Below, one piece after another: positions 1 to 5,092 of a stretch of DNA of 12,485 bases. The stretch lies in the NCBI GenBank assembly GCA_009705865.1, contig WLSJ01000047.1, forward strand, positions 1-12,485. The letters run 5' to 3'. The position numbers and the translations under genes are program-made. Position 1 is the first letter of the stretch. The number at the start of each line of letters is the position of its first letter. This DNA is from Actinomycetota bacterium. Its GTDB lineage: Bacteria > Actinomycetota > Acidimicrobiia > Acidimicrobiales > Ilumatobacteraceae. The notes beneath the pieces were generated by a model. The model had not been told where the DNA came from and made no database searches. It worked only from the letters and a program-made list of their open reading frames with translations.

Positions 1-266
1 AACCAGAAGTTCACCACCATCGGTTTGCCAGCAGGAGCAATTGTTCCTTTGTCGCCGGTGGCATTATCTACCAACTCAACAAATGAGAATTTCTTGCCCG
101 TGTTGCTGGCATTCGTACCGATGGTGGATGACAACGTAGTGACGGGTTGATTGAGATTGACGTCAACGTTGTTGGAGGGCCGACTAAGCGCCCACCCACC
201 AACAACGCTGACAAGTAGTACAAGGAAGGGAACCAGAAATCGTGCGGTACGGCGGTTCCACTTCAT
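1..266 (-). CDS. Membrane-anchored thioredoxin-like (TlpA/ResA-type) protein, C-terminus cut by window edge
   Basis: Partial gene: 88 codons are visible before the window edge. The product starts MKWNRRTARF, followed by a hydrophobic stretch (about residues 10-27) that acts as a signal anchor. A Ser/Thr/Asn-rich linker follows (about 30-57). From about residue 60 it resembles the start of a redoxin domain and ends in PMVVNFW (82-88), the beta strand that precedes the CxxC active site in TlpA/ResA proteins. The CxxC itself would lie outside the window, so redox activity is inferred. The ATG at 266 is the first possible start, because an in-frame TAG lies four codons upstream. It begins 4 bases after the whiB7 stop, with no clear Shine-Dalgarno, so it is probably co-transcribed and translationally coupled with whiB7. 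Likely role: thiol-disulfide exchange outside the membrane. Confidence 0.72.
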   Translation of the reverse strand, partial: MKWNRRTARFLVPFLVLLVSVVGGWALSRPSNNVDVNLNQPVTTLSSTIGTNASNTGKKFSFVELVDNATGDKGTIAPAGKPMVVNFW

Positions 267-270
267 GTAC

Positions 271-621
271 TTAGGCTACGAGGTGACGTGGAATTGGTAC
301 CTCTTCGATGACAAGCGCTGGCCGGATCTTGGTTGCAGGACGTCCACGAGGGCGTCTGACGCCCACGATTCTGCCCATCTCTAGCTGTTCGCCTCCCCAA
401 ACTCCCCAGGGCTCTTCGCGCTCGAGGGCACCAGAAAGACAAGCCTCCTGTCCTGAGCACTTTGAGCAAATTGCTTTCGCACGCTGCACGTCGACCCACT
501 CGTCAGAAAAGAAGAGGTAACTCAAGGTGCCGTTGCCGTCCGCGCAACGCTTGGCGGACAAGATGAGGGGCTGCTCTGTGAGCGTGGTGCCTCCCATGTC
601 GGTATTGATTGATGTGTACAT
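271..621 (-). CDS. whiB7: WhiB7/WblC-type transcriptional regulator (Fe-S, AT-hook)
   Basis: 116-residue WhiB-family protein. The four Fe-S cysteines are C26, C52, C55 and C61 (CxxCx5C). They are followed by EPWGVWGGE at 70-78, the turn typical of WhiB7, and RRPRGRP at 89-95, a canonical AT-hook core. In the family, WhiB7 binds the primary sigma factor and uses the AT-hook to grip an AT-rich tract just upstream of the -35 box, activating intrinsic antibiotic-resistance genes and itself. Mycobacterial WhiB7 ends soon after the AT-hook, as I recall it. This copy has about 20 extra residues, ending PRHLVA. The ATG at 621 is preceded by AAAGGA with about 9 bases of spacing, so it is preferred over the ATG at codon 9. 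Upstream on the same strand lie a short ORF and a terminator/antiterminator, which fits attenuation control. A thioredoxin-like gene follows directly. Confidence 0.9.
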   Translation of the reverse strand: MYTSINTDMGGTTLTEQPLILSAKRCADGNGTLSYLFFSDEWVDVQRAKAICSKCSGQEACLSGALEREEPWGVWGGEQLEMGRIVGVRRPRGRPATKIRPALVIEEVPIPRHLVA

Positions 622-670
622 GTTCTCTGTTCCTTTCGATTGGGCTGAGATCTTTGGTAGGTGGGTGGAT

Positions 671-708
671 AAAACAAAAAGGCCGCTCGGGATAATTTCC
701 CGGCGGCC
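671..708 (-). terminator. Intrinsic terminator in the whiB7 leader
   Basis: On the minus strand, 708-698 (GGCCGCCGGGA) pairs with 692-681, giving 11 base pairs with a single bulged base at 687 and a 5-base loop (693-697). The stem is followed at once by TTTTTGTTTT (680-671). It lies about 50 bases upstream of the whiB7 start and after the stop of the 54-codon ORF, so it would stop transcription before whiB7. On the plus strand the stem is not followed by T residues, so it works in one direction only. Confidence 0.85.
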
Positions 709-763
709 ACGTAAGTGTGTGTTGTGATCTTGAGTTAGATCAGAAACCCACGGGGCTGCCGGG
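699..763 (-). promoter_or_regulatory. Antiterminator alternative fold of the whiB7 leader
   Basis: On the minus strand, 763-746 can pair with 716-699. Sixteen of 18 positions pair, including two G-U pairs; the mismatches are 757/705 and 753/709. The enclosed loop is 717-745. The 3' arm (699-708) is the same sequence that forms the upstream arm of the terminator, so the two folds exclude each other. The 5' arm lies inside the last codons (about 46-52) of the upstream ORF, and that ORF's stop codon (735-737) is in the loop. A ribosome finishing the ORF would cover part of the 5' arm and favour the terminator. A ribosome stalled earlier would free it and allow read-through into whiB7. Pairing was worked out by eye; no free energies were calculated. 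Confidence 0.72.
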
Positions 764-899
764 TGCGACGCTTATTGGCGTGATTCGCTGCCGGTGACGA
801 CCACATGGCATATGCGTGATCGACCACTGTTGACGCATAGGTAAACGCCACGGCTGTTGCCGTGGTACCCATAGTTGCGGTGGTCAAGTTGTTACGCAT
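735..899 (-). CDS. Upstream ORF (putative leader peptide) of whiB7
   Basis: 54 codons starting at ATG 899. The peptide begins MRNNLTTATM, has a mildly hydrophobic middle (about 14-26), and ends in an Arg-rich segment KRRTRQPRGFLI (43-54). No Shine-Dalgarno sequence precedes the ATG, and the proposed promoter puts the transcript start only about 0-5 bases upstream, so it would be read leaderless. An in-frame GTG at 929 lies inside the promoter spacer and is an unlikely start. The last codons form the 5' arm of the antiterminator, and the intrinsic terminator begins 26 bases after the stop codon. I infer that its translation, rather than its product, is what matters, as for the upstream ORFs in front of whiB7/wblC. 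I do not recognise the peptide itself, and a genuine small protein cannot be excluded. Confidence 0.62.
   Translation of the reverse strand: MRNNLTTATMGTTATAVAFTYASTVVDHAYAMWSSPAANHANKRRTRQPRGFLI
848..865. repeat. Perfect short inverted repeat inside the upstream ORF
   Basis: CCACGGC (848-854) and GCCGTGG (859-865) form a perfect 7-bp stem with a 4-base TGTT loop on the plus strand. It is inside the leader ORF and lacks a following T tract, so it is not a terminator. It could be a pause hairpin in the leader RNA or chance. Confidence 0.4.
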
Positions 900-908
900 G
901 AGGTGACC

Positions 909-951
909 ATCAAACCACCTGAAAGTCACATAGTCAACTGATTTAATAAAA
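909..951 (-). promoter_or_regulatory. Promoter of the whiB7 leader with AT tract upstream of -35
   Basis: Reading the minus strand, there is an 11-base pure A/T tract (951-941), a 3-base gap CAG, the -35 box TTGACT (937-932), a 17-base spacer, and the -10-like box TTTGAT (914-909). Nine more bases lead to the ATG of the leader ORF at 899, implying a leaderless or nearly leaderless transcript. An A/T tract a few bases upstream of the -35 box is the arrangement described for WhiB7-activated promoters, including its own. Autoregulation is therefore inferred. Confidence 0.6.
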
Positions 952-1002
952 CCCAGTACCCATAAGGGTTTTAAAAACAGTAGCGGGGTTGTTGGGGCGG
1001 CC

Positions 1003-1008
1003 TATCAT
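1003..1008 (+). promoter_or_regulatory. -10 box of a leaderless promoter for the collagen-like gene
   Basis: TATCAT lies 5 bases before the ATG at 1014, placing the transcript start at or next to the start codon. No Shine-Dalgarno sequence is needed and none is clear. The -35 region is poor (TAGCGG at 981-986, 16-base spacing). It is directly preceded by an AT tract (TTTTAAAAA, 969-977) and CAG, an arrangement similar to the divergent whiB7 leader promoter. Confidence 0.55.
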
Positions 1009-1013
1009 GCTAA

Positions 1014-1946
1014 ATGAACTCTTTTTCCAAGTCCAGATCTTATTCGCGTCGAACAGCAGGGGCGTTACTCCTTGTTGGTGTGCTGGCCGGGGTCACTATT
1101 GGTGGGGGTGTTGGCGTTATTGCTGCATCGTCAACAAAAACTGTGACGGTGTGTGCGAACAAAAAGACGAATGTGTTGCGCTATGCCAAGAACGGCAAGT
1201 GCGTGAAGAAAACTGAAACGAAAGTTCTGCTAAATCAAACTGGTGCGGATGGCATCACTGGTGCAACCGGTCCGAAGGGTGACACAGGCGCTGCAGGAAC
1301 GAATGGTGCAACCGGTCCGAAGGGTGACACAGGCGCTGCAGGAACGAATGGTGCAACCGGTCTGAAGGGTGACGTAGGAAATTCCGGTGCTAACACGAAT
1401 TCACAAGTAAAAAATATCTGTGGCGAGAATGGAACGACGGCGTGCGCGATTGGTCTGAAAGGGCCTGGTGGAGGAATTGTATTTATGACTCCCTCAACCT
1501 TGGGGAATACATCTGGTTTGTTTTATGAGGTTGCGCCGTCAAATTGGTCGTCACCGTCGGGTGATCCAAGGTCGATATGGTGCGACAACACAAACGAATC
1601 CCTAGGAGCTCCTTCTACTCGAGAAAACACTGGCGCTATGGACGGTGCTACTAAGACAAATTTGATTTTAAGTGTGTGTACGAGTGGAGCAGCAAACATA
1701 GCTGATGCTTATACGGCAACCATCAATGGTGTTGTGTATGGGGATTGGTTTCTACCATCAAAGGGTGAACTGAAGCAGGTGTATTTCAATAGAGAAAATA
1801 TGGGTAGTTTTCAACTGGACAGGTATTACTGGAGTTCGTCTGAGTTTGATTCCGGCAAGGCGTGGGCCCAAACATTCGATGGCGGATGGCAAAACTGGGA
1901 CGCTAAGCTCGCAGACCTTTTAGTGCGGCCGGTGCGGGCTTTTTAA
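1014..1946 (+). CDS. Exported collagen-like repeat protein with C-terminal DUF1566/Lcl-like domain
   Basis: 310 residues. The N-terminus is basic (residues 1-13) and followed by a hydrophobic segment (about 15-38), acting as signal peptide or anchor. A short segment with C47 and C63 (VCANKKT...GKC) comes next. A Gly-X-Y tract runs from about 77 to 125 with two identical copies of GATGPKGDTGAAGTN and a third partial copy. The C-terminal domain (about 150-310) has DWFLPSKGEL (244-253), YYWSSSE (271-277) and ends LVRPVRAF, typical of DUF1566/Lcl C-terminal domains. Family knowledge places such proteins on the cell surface, where collagen-like stalks present a globular head; the ligand is unknown. 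C136/C143 and C190/C222 could form disulfides. The start at 1014 follows a -10 box at leaderless spacing. An overlapping ATG at 1007 is in another frame and is rejected. It is divergent from the whiB7 leader. Confidence 0.8.
   Translation: MNSFSKSRSYSRRTAGALLLVGVLAGVTIGGGVGVIAASSTKTVTVCANKKTNVLRYAKNGKCVKKTETKVLLNQTGADGITGATGPKGDTGAAGTNGATGPKGDTGAAGTNGATGLKGDVGNSGANTNSQVKNICGENGTTACAIGLKGPGGGIVFMTPSTLGNTSGLFYEVAPSNWSSPSGDPRSIWCDNTNESLGAPSTRENTGAMDGATKTNLILSVCTSGAANIADAYTATINGVVYGDWFLPSKGELKQVYFNRENMGSFQLDRYYWSSSEFDSGKAWAQTFDGGWQNWDAKLADLLVRPVRAF
1260..1373 (+). repeat. 45-bp tandem repeat coding Gly-X-Y units
   Basis: Units 1260-1304 and 1305-1349 are identical at the DNA level over all 45 bases. 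A third partial unit (1350-1373) differs by one base before diverging. Identical third-codon positions suggest recent duplication or slippage, so the stalk length may vary between strains. Confidence 0.9.
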
Positions 1947-1954
1947 CACTTTGC

Positions 1955-2125
1955 CTACAGGTGCGAGATGCTGAGCATGATTTGCACTTGAAGTGCAATC
2001 GTTGTGAGTCCGACCGCAATAGCTACTGAGATAGCGATGTTAAAACGTTTCTCGACTAATTCAATCTCGCGGGTGCGGGCAACATCTGACCAGTCTGAGT
2101 GAGGTAGATGTTCCATGAGTCTCAT
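1955..2125 (-). CDS. Small single-TM protein, function unknown
   Basis: 56 residues starting MRLMEHLPHS. Residues 1-28 are polar and charged (RTREIELVEKRF), and a hydrophobic helix spans about 29-51 with a short ISHL tail, giving one membrane segment. The ATG at 2125 is chosen because AAAGGGA sits 8 bases upstream on the minus strand; a longer in-frame start at 2179 has no such site. It ends 8 bases from the end of the collagen-like gene and is divergent from the thioesterase gene. I do not recognise a family. The ribosome binding site and the amphipathic-then-hydrophobic layout support it being real. Confidence 0.55.
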   Translation of the reverse strand: MRLMEHLPHSDWSDVARTREIELVEKRFNIAISVAIAVGLTTIALQVQIMLSISHL

Positions 2126-2208
2126 AGTAAGTCCCTTTTTGTGGTGCTGTACAGGGATGTGTGCATATTTGAGGAACATTGGAAGCTCCTAGGGAGATAT
2201 CAAGCAGA

Positions 2209-2214
2209 TATCGT
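2209..2214 (+). promoter_or_regulatory. -10 box of a leaderless promoter for the thioesterase gene
   Basis: TATCGT followed by 7 bases and ATG 2222 matches the leaderless spacing seen elsewhere in the window. It decides the start at 2222 over the longer in-frame start at 2108 and the later ATG at 2255. Confidence 0.5.
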
Positions 2215-2221
2215 CACAGTG

Positions 2222-2989
2222 ATGTCATTTCGTGATGCTGCACTGAGTTTTCAGATGATTGAAGGCCCCGGAACTGGGCGGCAATTCACTGCCAGACGCA
2301 GAGTTCGCTTAGGTGATGCAACACCGAATGGTCGCTTACGTCTTGATGCGGTGGCGCGGTACTTGCAGGATGTCGCAAATGACGACACGCGCGATGCTGA
2401 CTGGAGCGACCCGCACTGGTGGGTGGTACGTCGCACTGTTATTGATGTTCACGAGTTTCCGACGTATTTACAAGAGATAGATCTCACGACGTGGTGTGGT
2501 GGTGTTGGCTCTCATTGGGCAGAACGTCGCACACGCATTAGCGCAGTTGATGGCACTGTTCTTGTTGATGCAGCTGCCTTGTGGGTACATGTTGATGAAC
2601 AGTCGCTGCAACCAAGCAAAGTGCCAGCAGACATTCTTGACATCTTGAGTGCATCTGCTGGTGGGCGAGACGTGAATGCGCGATTGTTGTTACGTGACAA
2701 GTTGTTTGATGCGTCAACTACGCACACAGAAATTTGGCCATTACGGTTCGCAGACTTTGACGCGGTGGGTCATATGAACAACGCCGCATATTGGACTATC
2801 ATTGAAGAGTTTCTTGCAGATCACCGCACTGTGCGTGCGCCACTTCGGGCAATTGTGGAACATGTGGTGCAAGTAGAACAGGGTCACGAACCGATTCGAC
2901 ATATTTCATCAGGTGATGAGAATCTTGAATTGCAACTTCGAGTTGGTGCCACTATGCATTCTGCAATGTGGTGCGGGGTTAATCCTTAA
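2222..2989 (+). CDS. Acyl-ACP thioesterase-like double hotdog protein
   Basis: 255 residues from ATG 2222. The N-terminal hotdog domain covers about residues 20-125 (FTARRRVRLGDATPNGRLRL, then LQDVANDDT). A second hotdog starts near 170 with RFADFDAVGHMNNAAY (175-190), the R..D.D..GH.NN..Y motif of FatA/FatB-like and 4HBT thioesterases. Family role: hydrolysis of acyl-ACP (or acyl-CoA) to release free fatty acid in the cytoplasm. Bacterial members are shorter than plant FatA/B and lack the transit peptide, as here. The extra 38 in-frame codons upstream (from 2108) overlap the divergent small gene and lack a ribosome binding site, so they are excluded. The 3' end overlaps the convergent hydrolase gene by 11 bases. 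The chain-length preference cannot be read from the sequence. Confidence 0.82.
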   Translation: MSFRDAALSFQMIEGPGTGRQFTARRRVRLGDATPNGRLRLDAVARYLQDVANDDTRDADWSDPHWWVVRRTVIDVHEFPTYLQEIDLTTWCGGVGSHWAERRTRISAVDGTVLVDAAALWVHVDEQSLQPSKVPADILDILSASAGGRDVNARLLLRDKLFDASTTHTEIWPLRFADFDAVGHMNNAAYWTIIEEFLADHRTVRAPLRAIVEHVVQVEQGHEPIRHISSGDENLELQLRVGATMHSAMWCGVNP

Positions 2990-4034
2990 GGACGTATTCG
3001 AACGTGCCGCTGTTATCGCGTCGTTCGAAGTCACCCATAATTCGCAGGTGTTCAAGGTGGGCAAATGCTTCACTATCTGCCATGGCACCTTGTGCACGTG
3101 GTGAGAACAAGTGAGTAGCAAATTCCATTACTGATGCCGGCCTGCTGAGATCTGCACTGGTGTCCCGAAGTTTTTGTAGACGTTCGATGTGATGATCTTT
3201 AATTGCTTGCACTCTGTCGCCAACATTTTCAAATGGTGTGCCATGTGCCGGCAATGCAATATTGATTTGGTTTGCAAAGTTTCCGATTTTGTCAAGCGAA
3301 TCAAAGAACAATGTCAAAGGGTCGCCGTGTGCAGTGAGCCCACTGATGTGTGGCGTGATGGTTGGCAATACATGGTCACCGCTCAAAAGAGTGCCTGTTT
3401 CTTGGTCAAAAAGGCACAAATGGTCGTGCGTGTGGCCAGGTGTGTGCACTGCCACCCACTCGCGGCGAGCAAACTTCATGCGGTCAGATTCGTTTAGGCG
3501 CACAGACGGTGACGGGACGCGCATTAGTTTGGGAAATCGCTTTGCCACAGTCATACGAACTTTGCGTTGCCATGGCATTTCCATTGCTGGCCCGCCCCAT
3601 GGCGGCGGTTCAAAGGGACTGCGAATCATGAGAGCTAATTCTTCAGCGTCTACATCGGGTGGTTCTGTTGGGTCATAGAACGTGCGAAAGAGGCGATGTG
3701 TGATGATGTCAGCACCAGACTCGCTACGAAGACGAGCTGCGCCGCCGTAATGGTCTGGGTGACTGTGCGTCACGATGATGGAGTGCACACGCTTCATGGG
3801 CACACCAATTGTTGCCAAATGGCTAGTCAGTGCGGTCCATGATTCTTTTGTTGGCAGGCCCGGGTCAACAACAGCAACACCGCGTTCGTCTTCTAAGACG
3901 TACATGTTCACATGGCCAAGACCAGTGATGTTTGCTGGAAGTTGCGTCCGCAATACTCCGGGAGCAACTTCCACAATTTCGTCTGTTGCTTGTAGTTGCT
4001 CAGACTTCACTGGGCGTGGAGTATCAGTACTCAC
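2979..4034 (-). CDS. Metallo-beta-lactamase-fold hydrolase (LACTB2/glyoxalase II-like)
   Basis: 351 residues. THSHPDHYGG gives H90, H92, D94 and H95. Further metal ligands are H201 (PGHTHDH), D220 (SGDH) and H264 (PAHG), so the binuclear site is complete. A C-terminal region (about 275-351) with HHIERLQKL and a final beta strand resembles the winged-helix tail of LACTB2-like members. An insertion around 113-180, rich in Pro and Trp, covers the active-site side and probably sets the substrate, which may be a thioester, phosphodiester or lactone. It starts with GTG, whose bases overlap the orn stop in GTGA (4034-4031), so it is translationally coupled to the oligoribonuclease gene. LACTB2 proteins include endoribonucleases, which makes an RNA-degradation link possible, but this is inference. 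Confidence 0.85.
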   Translation of the reverse strand: MSTDTPRPVKSEQLQATDEIVEVAPGVLRTQLPANITGLGHVNMYVLEDERGVAVVDPGLPTKESWTALTSHLATIGVPMKRVHSIIVTHSHPDHYGGAARLRSESGADIITHRLFRTFYDPTEPPDVDAEELALMIRSPFEPPPWGGPAMEMPWQRKVRMTVAKRFPKLMRVPSPSVRLNESDRMKFARREWVAVHTPGHTHDHLCLFDQETGTLLSGDHVLPTITPHISGLTAHGDPLTLFFDSLDKIGNFANQINIALPAHGTPFENVGDRVQAIKDHHIERLQKLRDTSADLSRPASVMEFATHLFSPRAQGAMADSEAFAHLEHLRIMGDFERRDNSGTFEYVLKD

Positions 4035-4594
4035 TTACTTGGCTTCTTCACTTCAGCGGGGTCACGAAAGATGAGTTCTCGGTAGTACCGCATCTCGTCC
4101 ACACTGTCGCGAATGTCATCCATGGCGCGGTGATTTTGCCCAGCACTAATTTCACGACCATACGCAATGTTCGGATACCAACGCTTTACAAGTTCCTTCA
4201 CGGTTGACACATCAACACAGCGGTAGTGCAACCAGTGTTCAATTTCGGGCATGTACTTTTCTAGAAAACTTCTGTCAGTACGAATGGAGTTTCCGCACAA
4301 CGGTATTTTTCCTGATTCAGGACTGTGCACTTTGATGAAGTCAAGAGTTTGTTGCATGGCTTCGTCGTGACTAATTGTTGAGGTCTTGATCAGCTCAAGA
4401 AGGCCAGAGGTGGTGTGCATTTGAGTAACAAAATCACCCATGGAAGCGAGTGCTTCTTCTGGCTGGAAGATCACCAGGTTTGGGCCCTCGGCGATGATGT
4501 TGAGTTCGTCATCTGTGACCAAGGTGGCAATTTCCACAATCACATCGGTCTCAGGATTGAGGCCTGTCATTTCGAGGTCCATCCAAATCAGCAC
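4031..4594 (-). CDS. orn: Oligoribonuclease
   Basis: 187 residues, DEDDh exonuclease. The catalytic residues are D6 and E8 (WMDLEMTGL), D107 (NSIRTDRSFL), H155 and D160 (HRAMDDIRDS). Spacing and length closely match E. coli Orn. It degrades RNA dinucleotides and very short oligonucleotides to mononucleotides in the cytoplasm, completing mRNA turnover and the breakdown of linear pGpG from c-di-GMP. The start is GTG 4594, six bases after a TAGATT -10 box, which gives a leaderless message and places the WMDLE motif at the N-terminus as usual for the family. It is first in an operon with the metallo-beta-lactamase-fold gene and divergent from dut. Confidence 0.95.
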   Translation of the reverse strand: MLIWMDLEMTGLNPETDVIVEIATLVTDDELNIIAEGPNLVIFQPEEALASMGDFVTQMHTTSGLLELIKTSTISHDEAMQQTLDFIKVHSPESGKIPLCGNSIRTDRSFLEKYMPEIEHWLHYRCVDVSTVKELVKRWYPNIAYGREISAGQNHRAMDDIRDSVDEMRYYRELIFRDPAEVKKPSK

Positions 4595-4600
4595 TTCACC

Positions 4601-4606
4601 AATCTA
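4601..4606 (-). promoter_or_regulatory. -10 box of the leaderless orn promoter
   Basis: On the minus strand TAGATT (4606-4601) is followed by six bases and the GTG start at 4594. No good -35 box was seen. Back-to-back with the dut promoter. Confidence 0.55.
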
Positions 4607-4645
4607 TTGGCAATGCGTGATTACGCCCATAGCGGAGGTGGGCAA

Positions 4646-4651
4646 TAGCGT
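4646..4651 (+). promoter_or_regulatory. -10 box of the leaderless dut promoter
   Basis: TAGCGT, six bases (GGGGGC), then ATG 4658. The G run is too close to the ATG for a normal Shine-Dalgarno role. The spacing equals that of the divergent orn promoter. Confidence 0.52.
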
Positions 4652-4657
4652 GGGGGC

Positions 4658-5092
4658 ATGCCGAATATTCAGATCAAGCGCCTTGATGCCGATCTCCCTT
4701 TGCCCCAGTTGGCACATGTGGGCGATGCTGGCCTTGATATCTATTCTGCAATTGACATGGTGTTGGCTCCGAATGGTGGACGCGCACTTATTCCAACGGG
4801 AATCGCAATCTCTATTCCGATTGGATACGCCGGTTTTGTTCTGCCTCGCAGTGGGTTAGCTCTGAAACATGGCATCAGTGTGGTGAATGCCCCTGGGCTT
4901 ATCGACTCTCATTACAGAGGTGAGATAAAAGTTGTTCTGTTGAACACGGATCAGAATCGCCCATATCACGTGTATCGCGGTGATCGAATTGCACAACTTG
5001 TCATTCAGCGTGTTGAAGAAGTGACGTGGACCGAAGTGGACAGTCTTGATGACAACGACCGTGGTGGCGGTTTTGGCCACTCTGGCCGCTGA
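4658..5092 (+). CDS. dut: dUTP diphosphatase (dUTPase)
   Basis: 144 residues with the five trimeric dUTPase motifs in order: I AGLDIYS (24-30), II PRSGLALKHGI (63-73), III GLIDSHYRGEI (80-90, catalytic D83), IV RGDRIAQLVI (107-116) and V RGGGFGHSG (135-143). Motif V has His where Ser is usual (GFGSTG), a mild variant. It hydrolyses dUTP to dUMP and pyrophosphate, preventing uracil incorporation and supplying dUMP for thymidylate synthesis; the trimer is cytoplasmic. The start is set by a leaderless promoter. Its TGA ends at 5092 and the convergent CoA-transferase stop begins at 5093, with no base between. Confidence 0.96.
   Translation: MPNIQIKRLDADLPLPQLAHVGDAGLDIYSAIDMVLAPNGGRALIPTGIAISIPIGYAGFVLPRSGLALKHGISVVNAPGLIDSHYRGEIKVVLLNTDQNRPYHVYRGDRIAQLVIQRVEEVTWTEVDSLDDNDRGGGFGHSGR

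Noticed and set aside
848..865. Inverted repeat as a terminator
   Set aside because: Seven-bp stem but no T tract on either strand and located inside an ORF.
735..929. Longer 64-codon reading of the leader ORF from GTG 929
   Set aside because: The GTG falls in the spacer between the proposed -35 and -10 boxes and has no ribosome binding site; ATG 899 fits the promoter.
989..1216. 75-codon ORF overlapping the start of the collagen-like gene
   Set aside because: Out of frame with the collagen-like gene, which has a signal anchor, repeats and a recognisable C-terminal domain.
1260..1373. Tandem repeats as a CRISPR array
   Set aside because: Units are contiguous without spacers and encode Gly-X-Y triplets in frame.
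1926..1946. GC-rich segment followed by TTTTT at the end of the collagen-like gene
   Set aside because: Only about 3 base pairs could form, too weak to call a terminator.
2108..2221. 38-codon N-terminal extension of the thioesterase
   Set aside because: Overlaps the divergent small-protein gene start, no ribosome binding site, and family members begin close to the shorter start.
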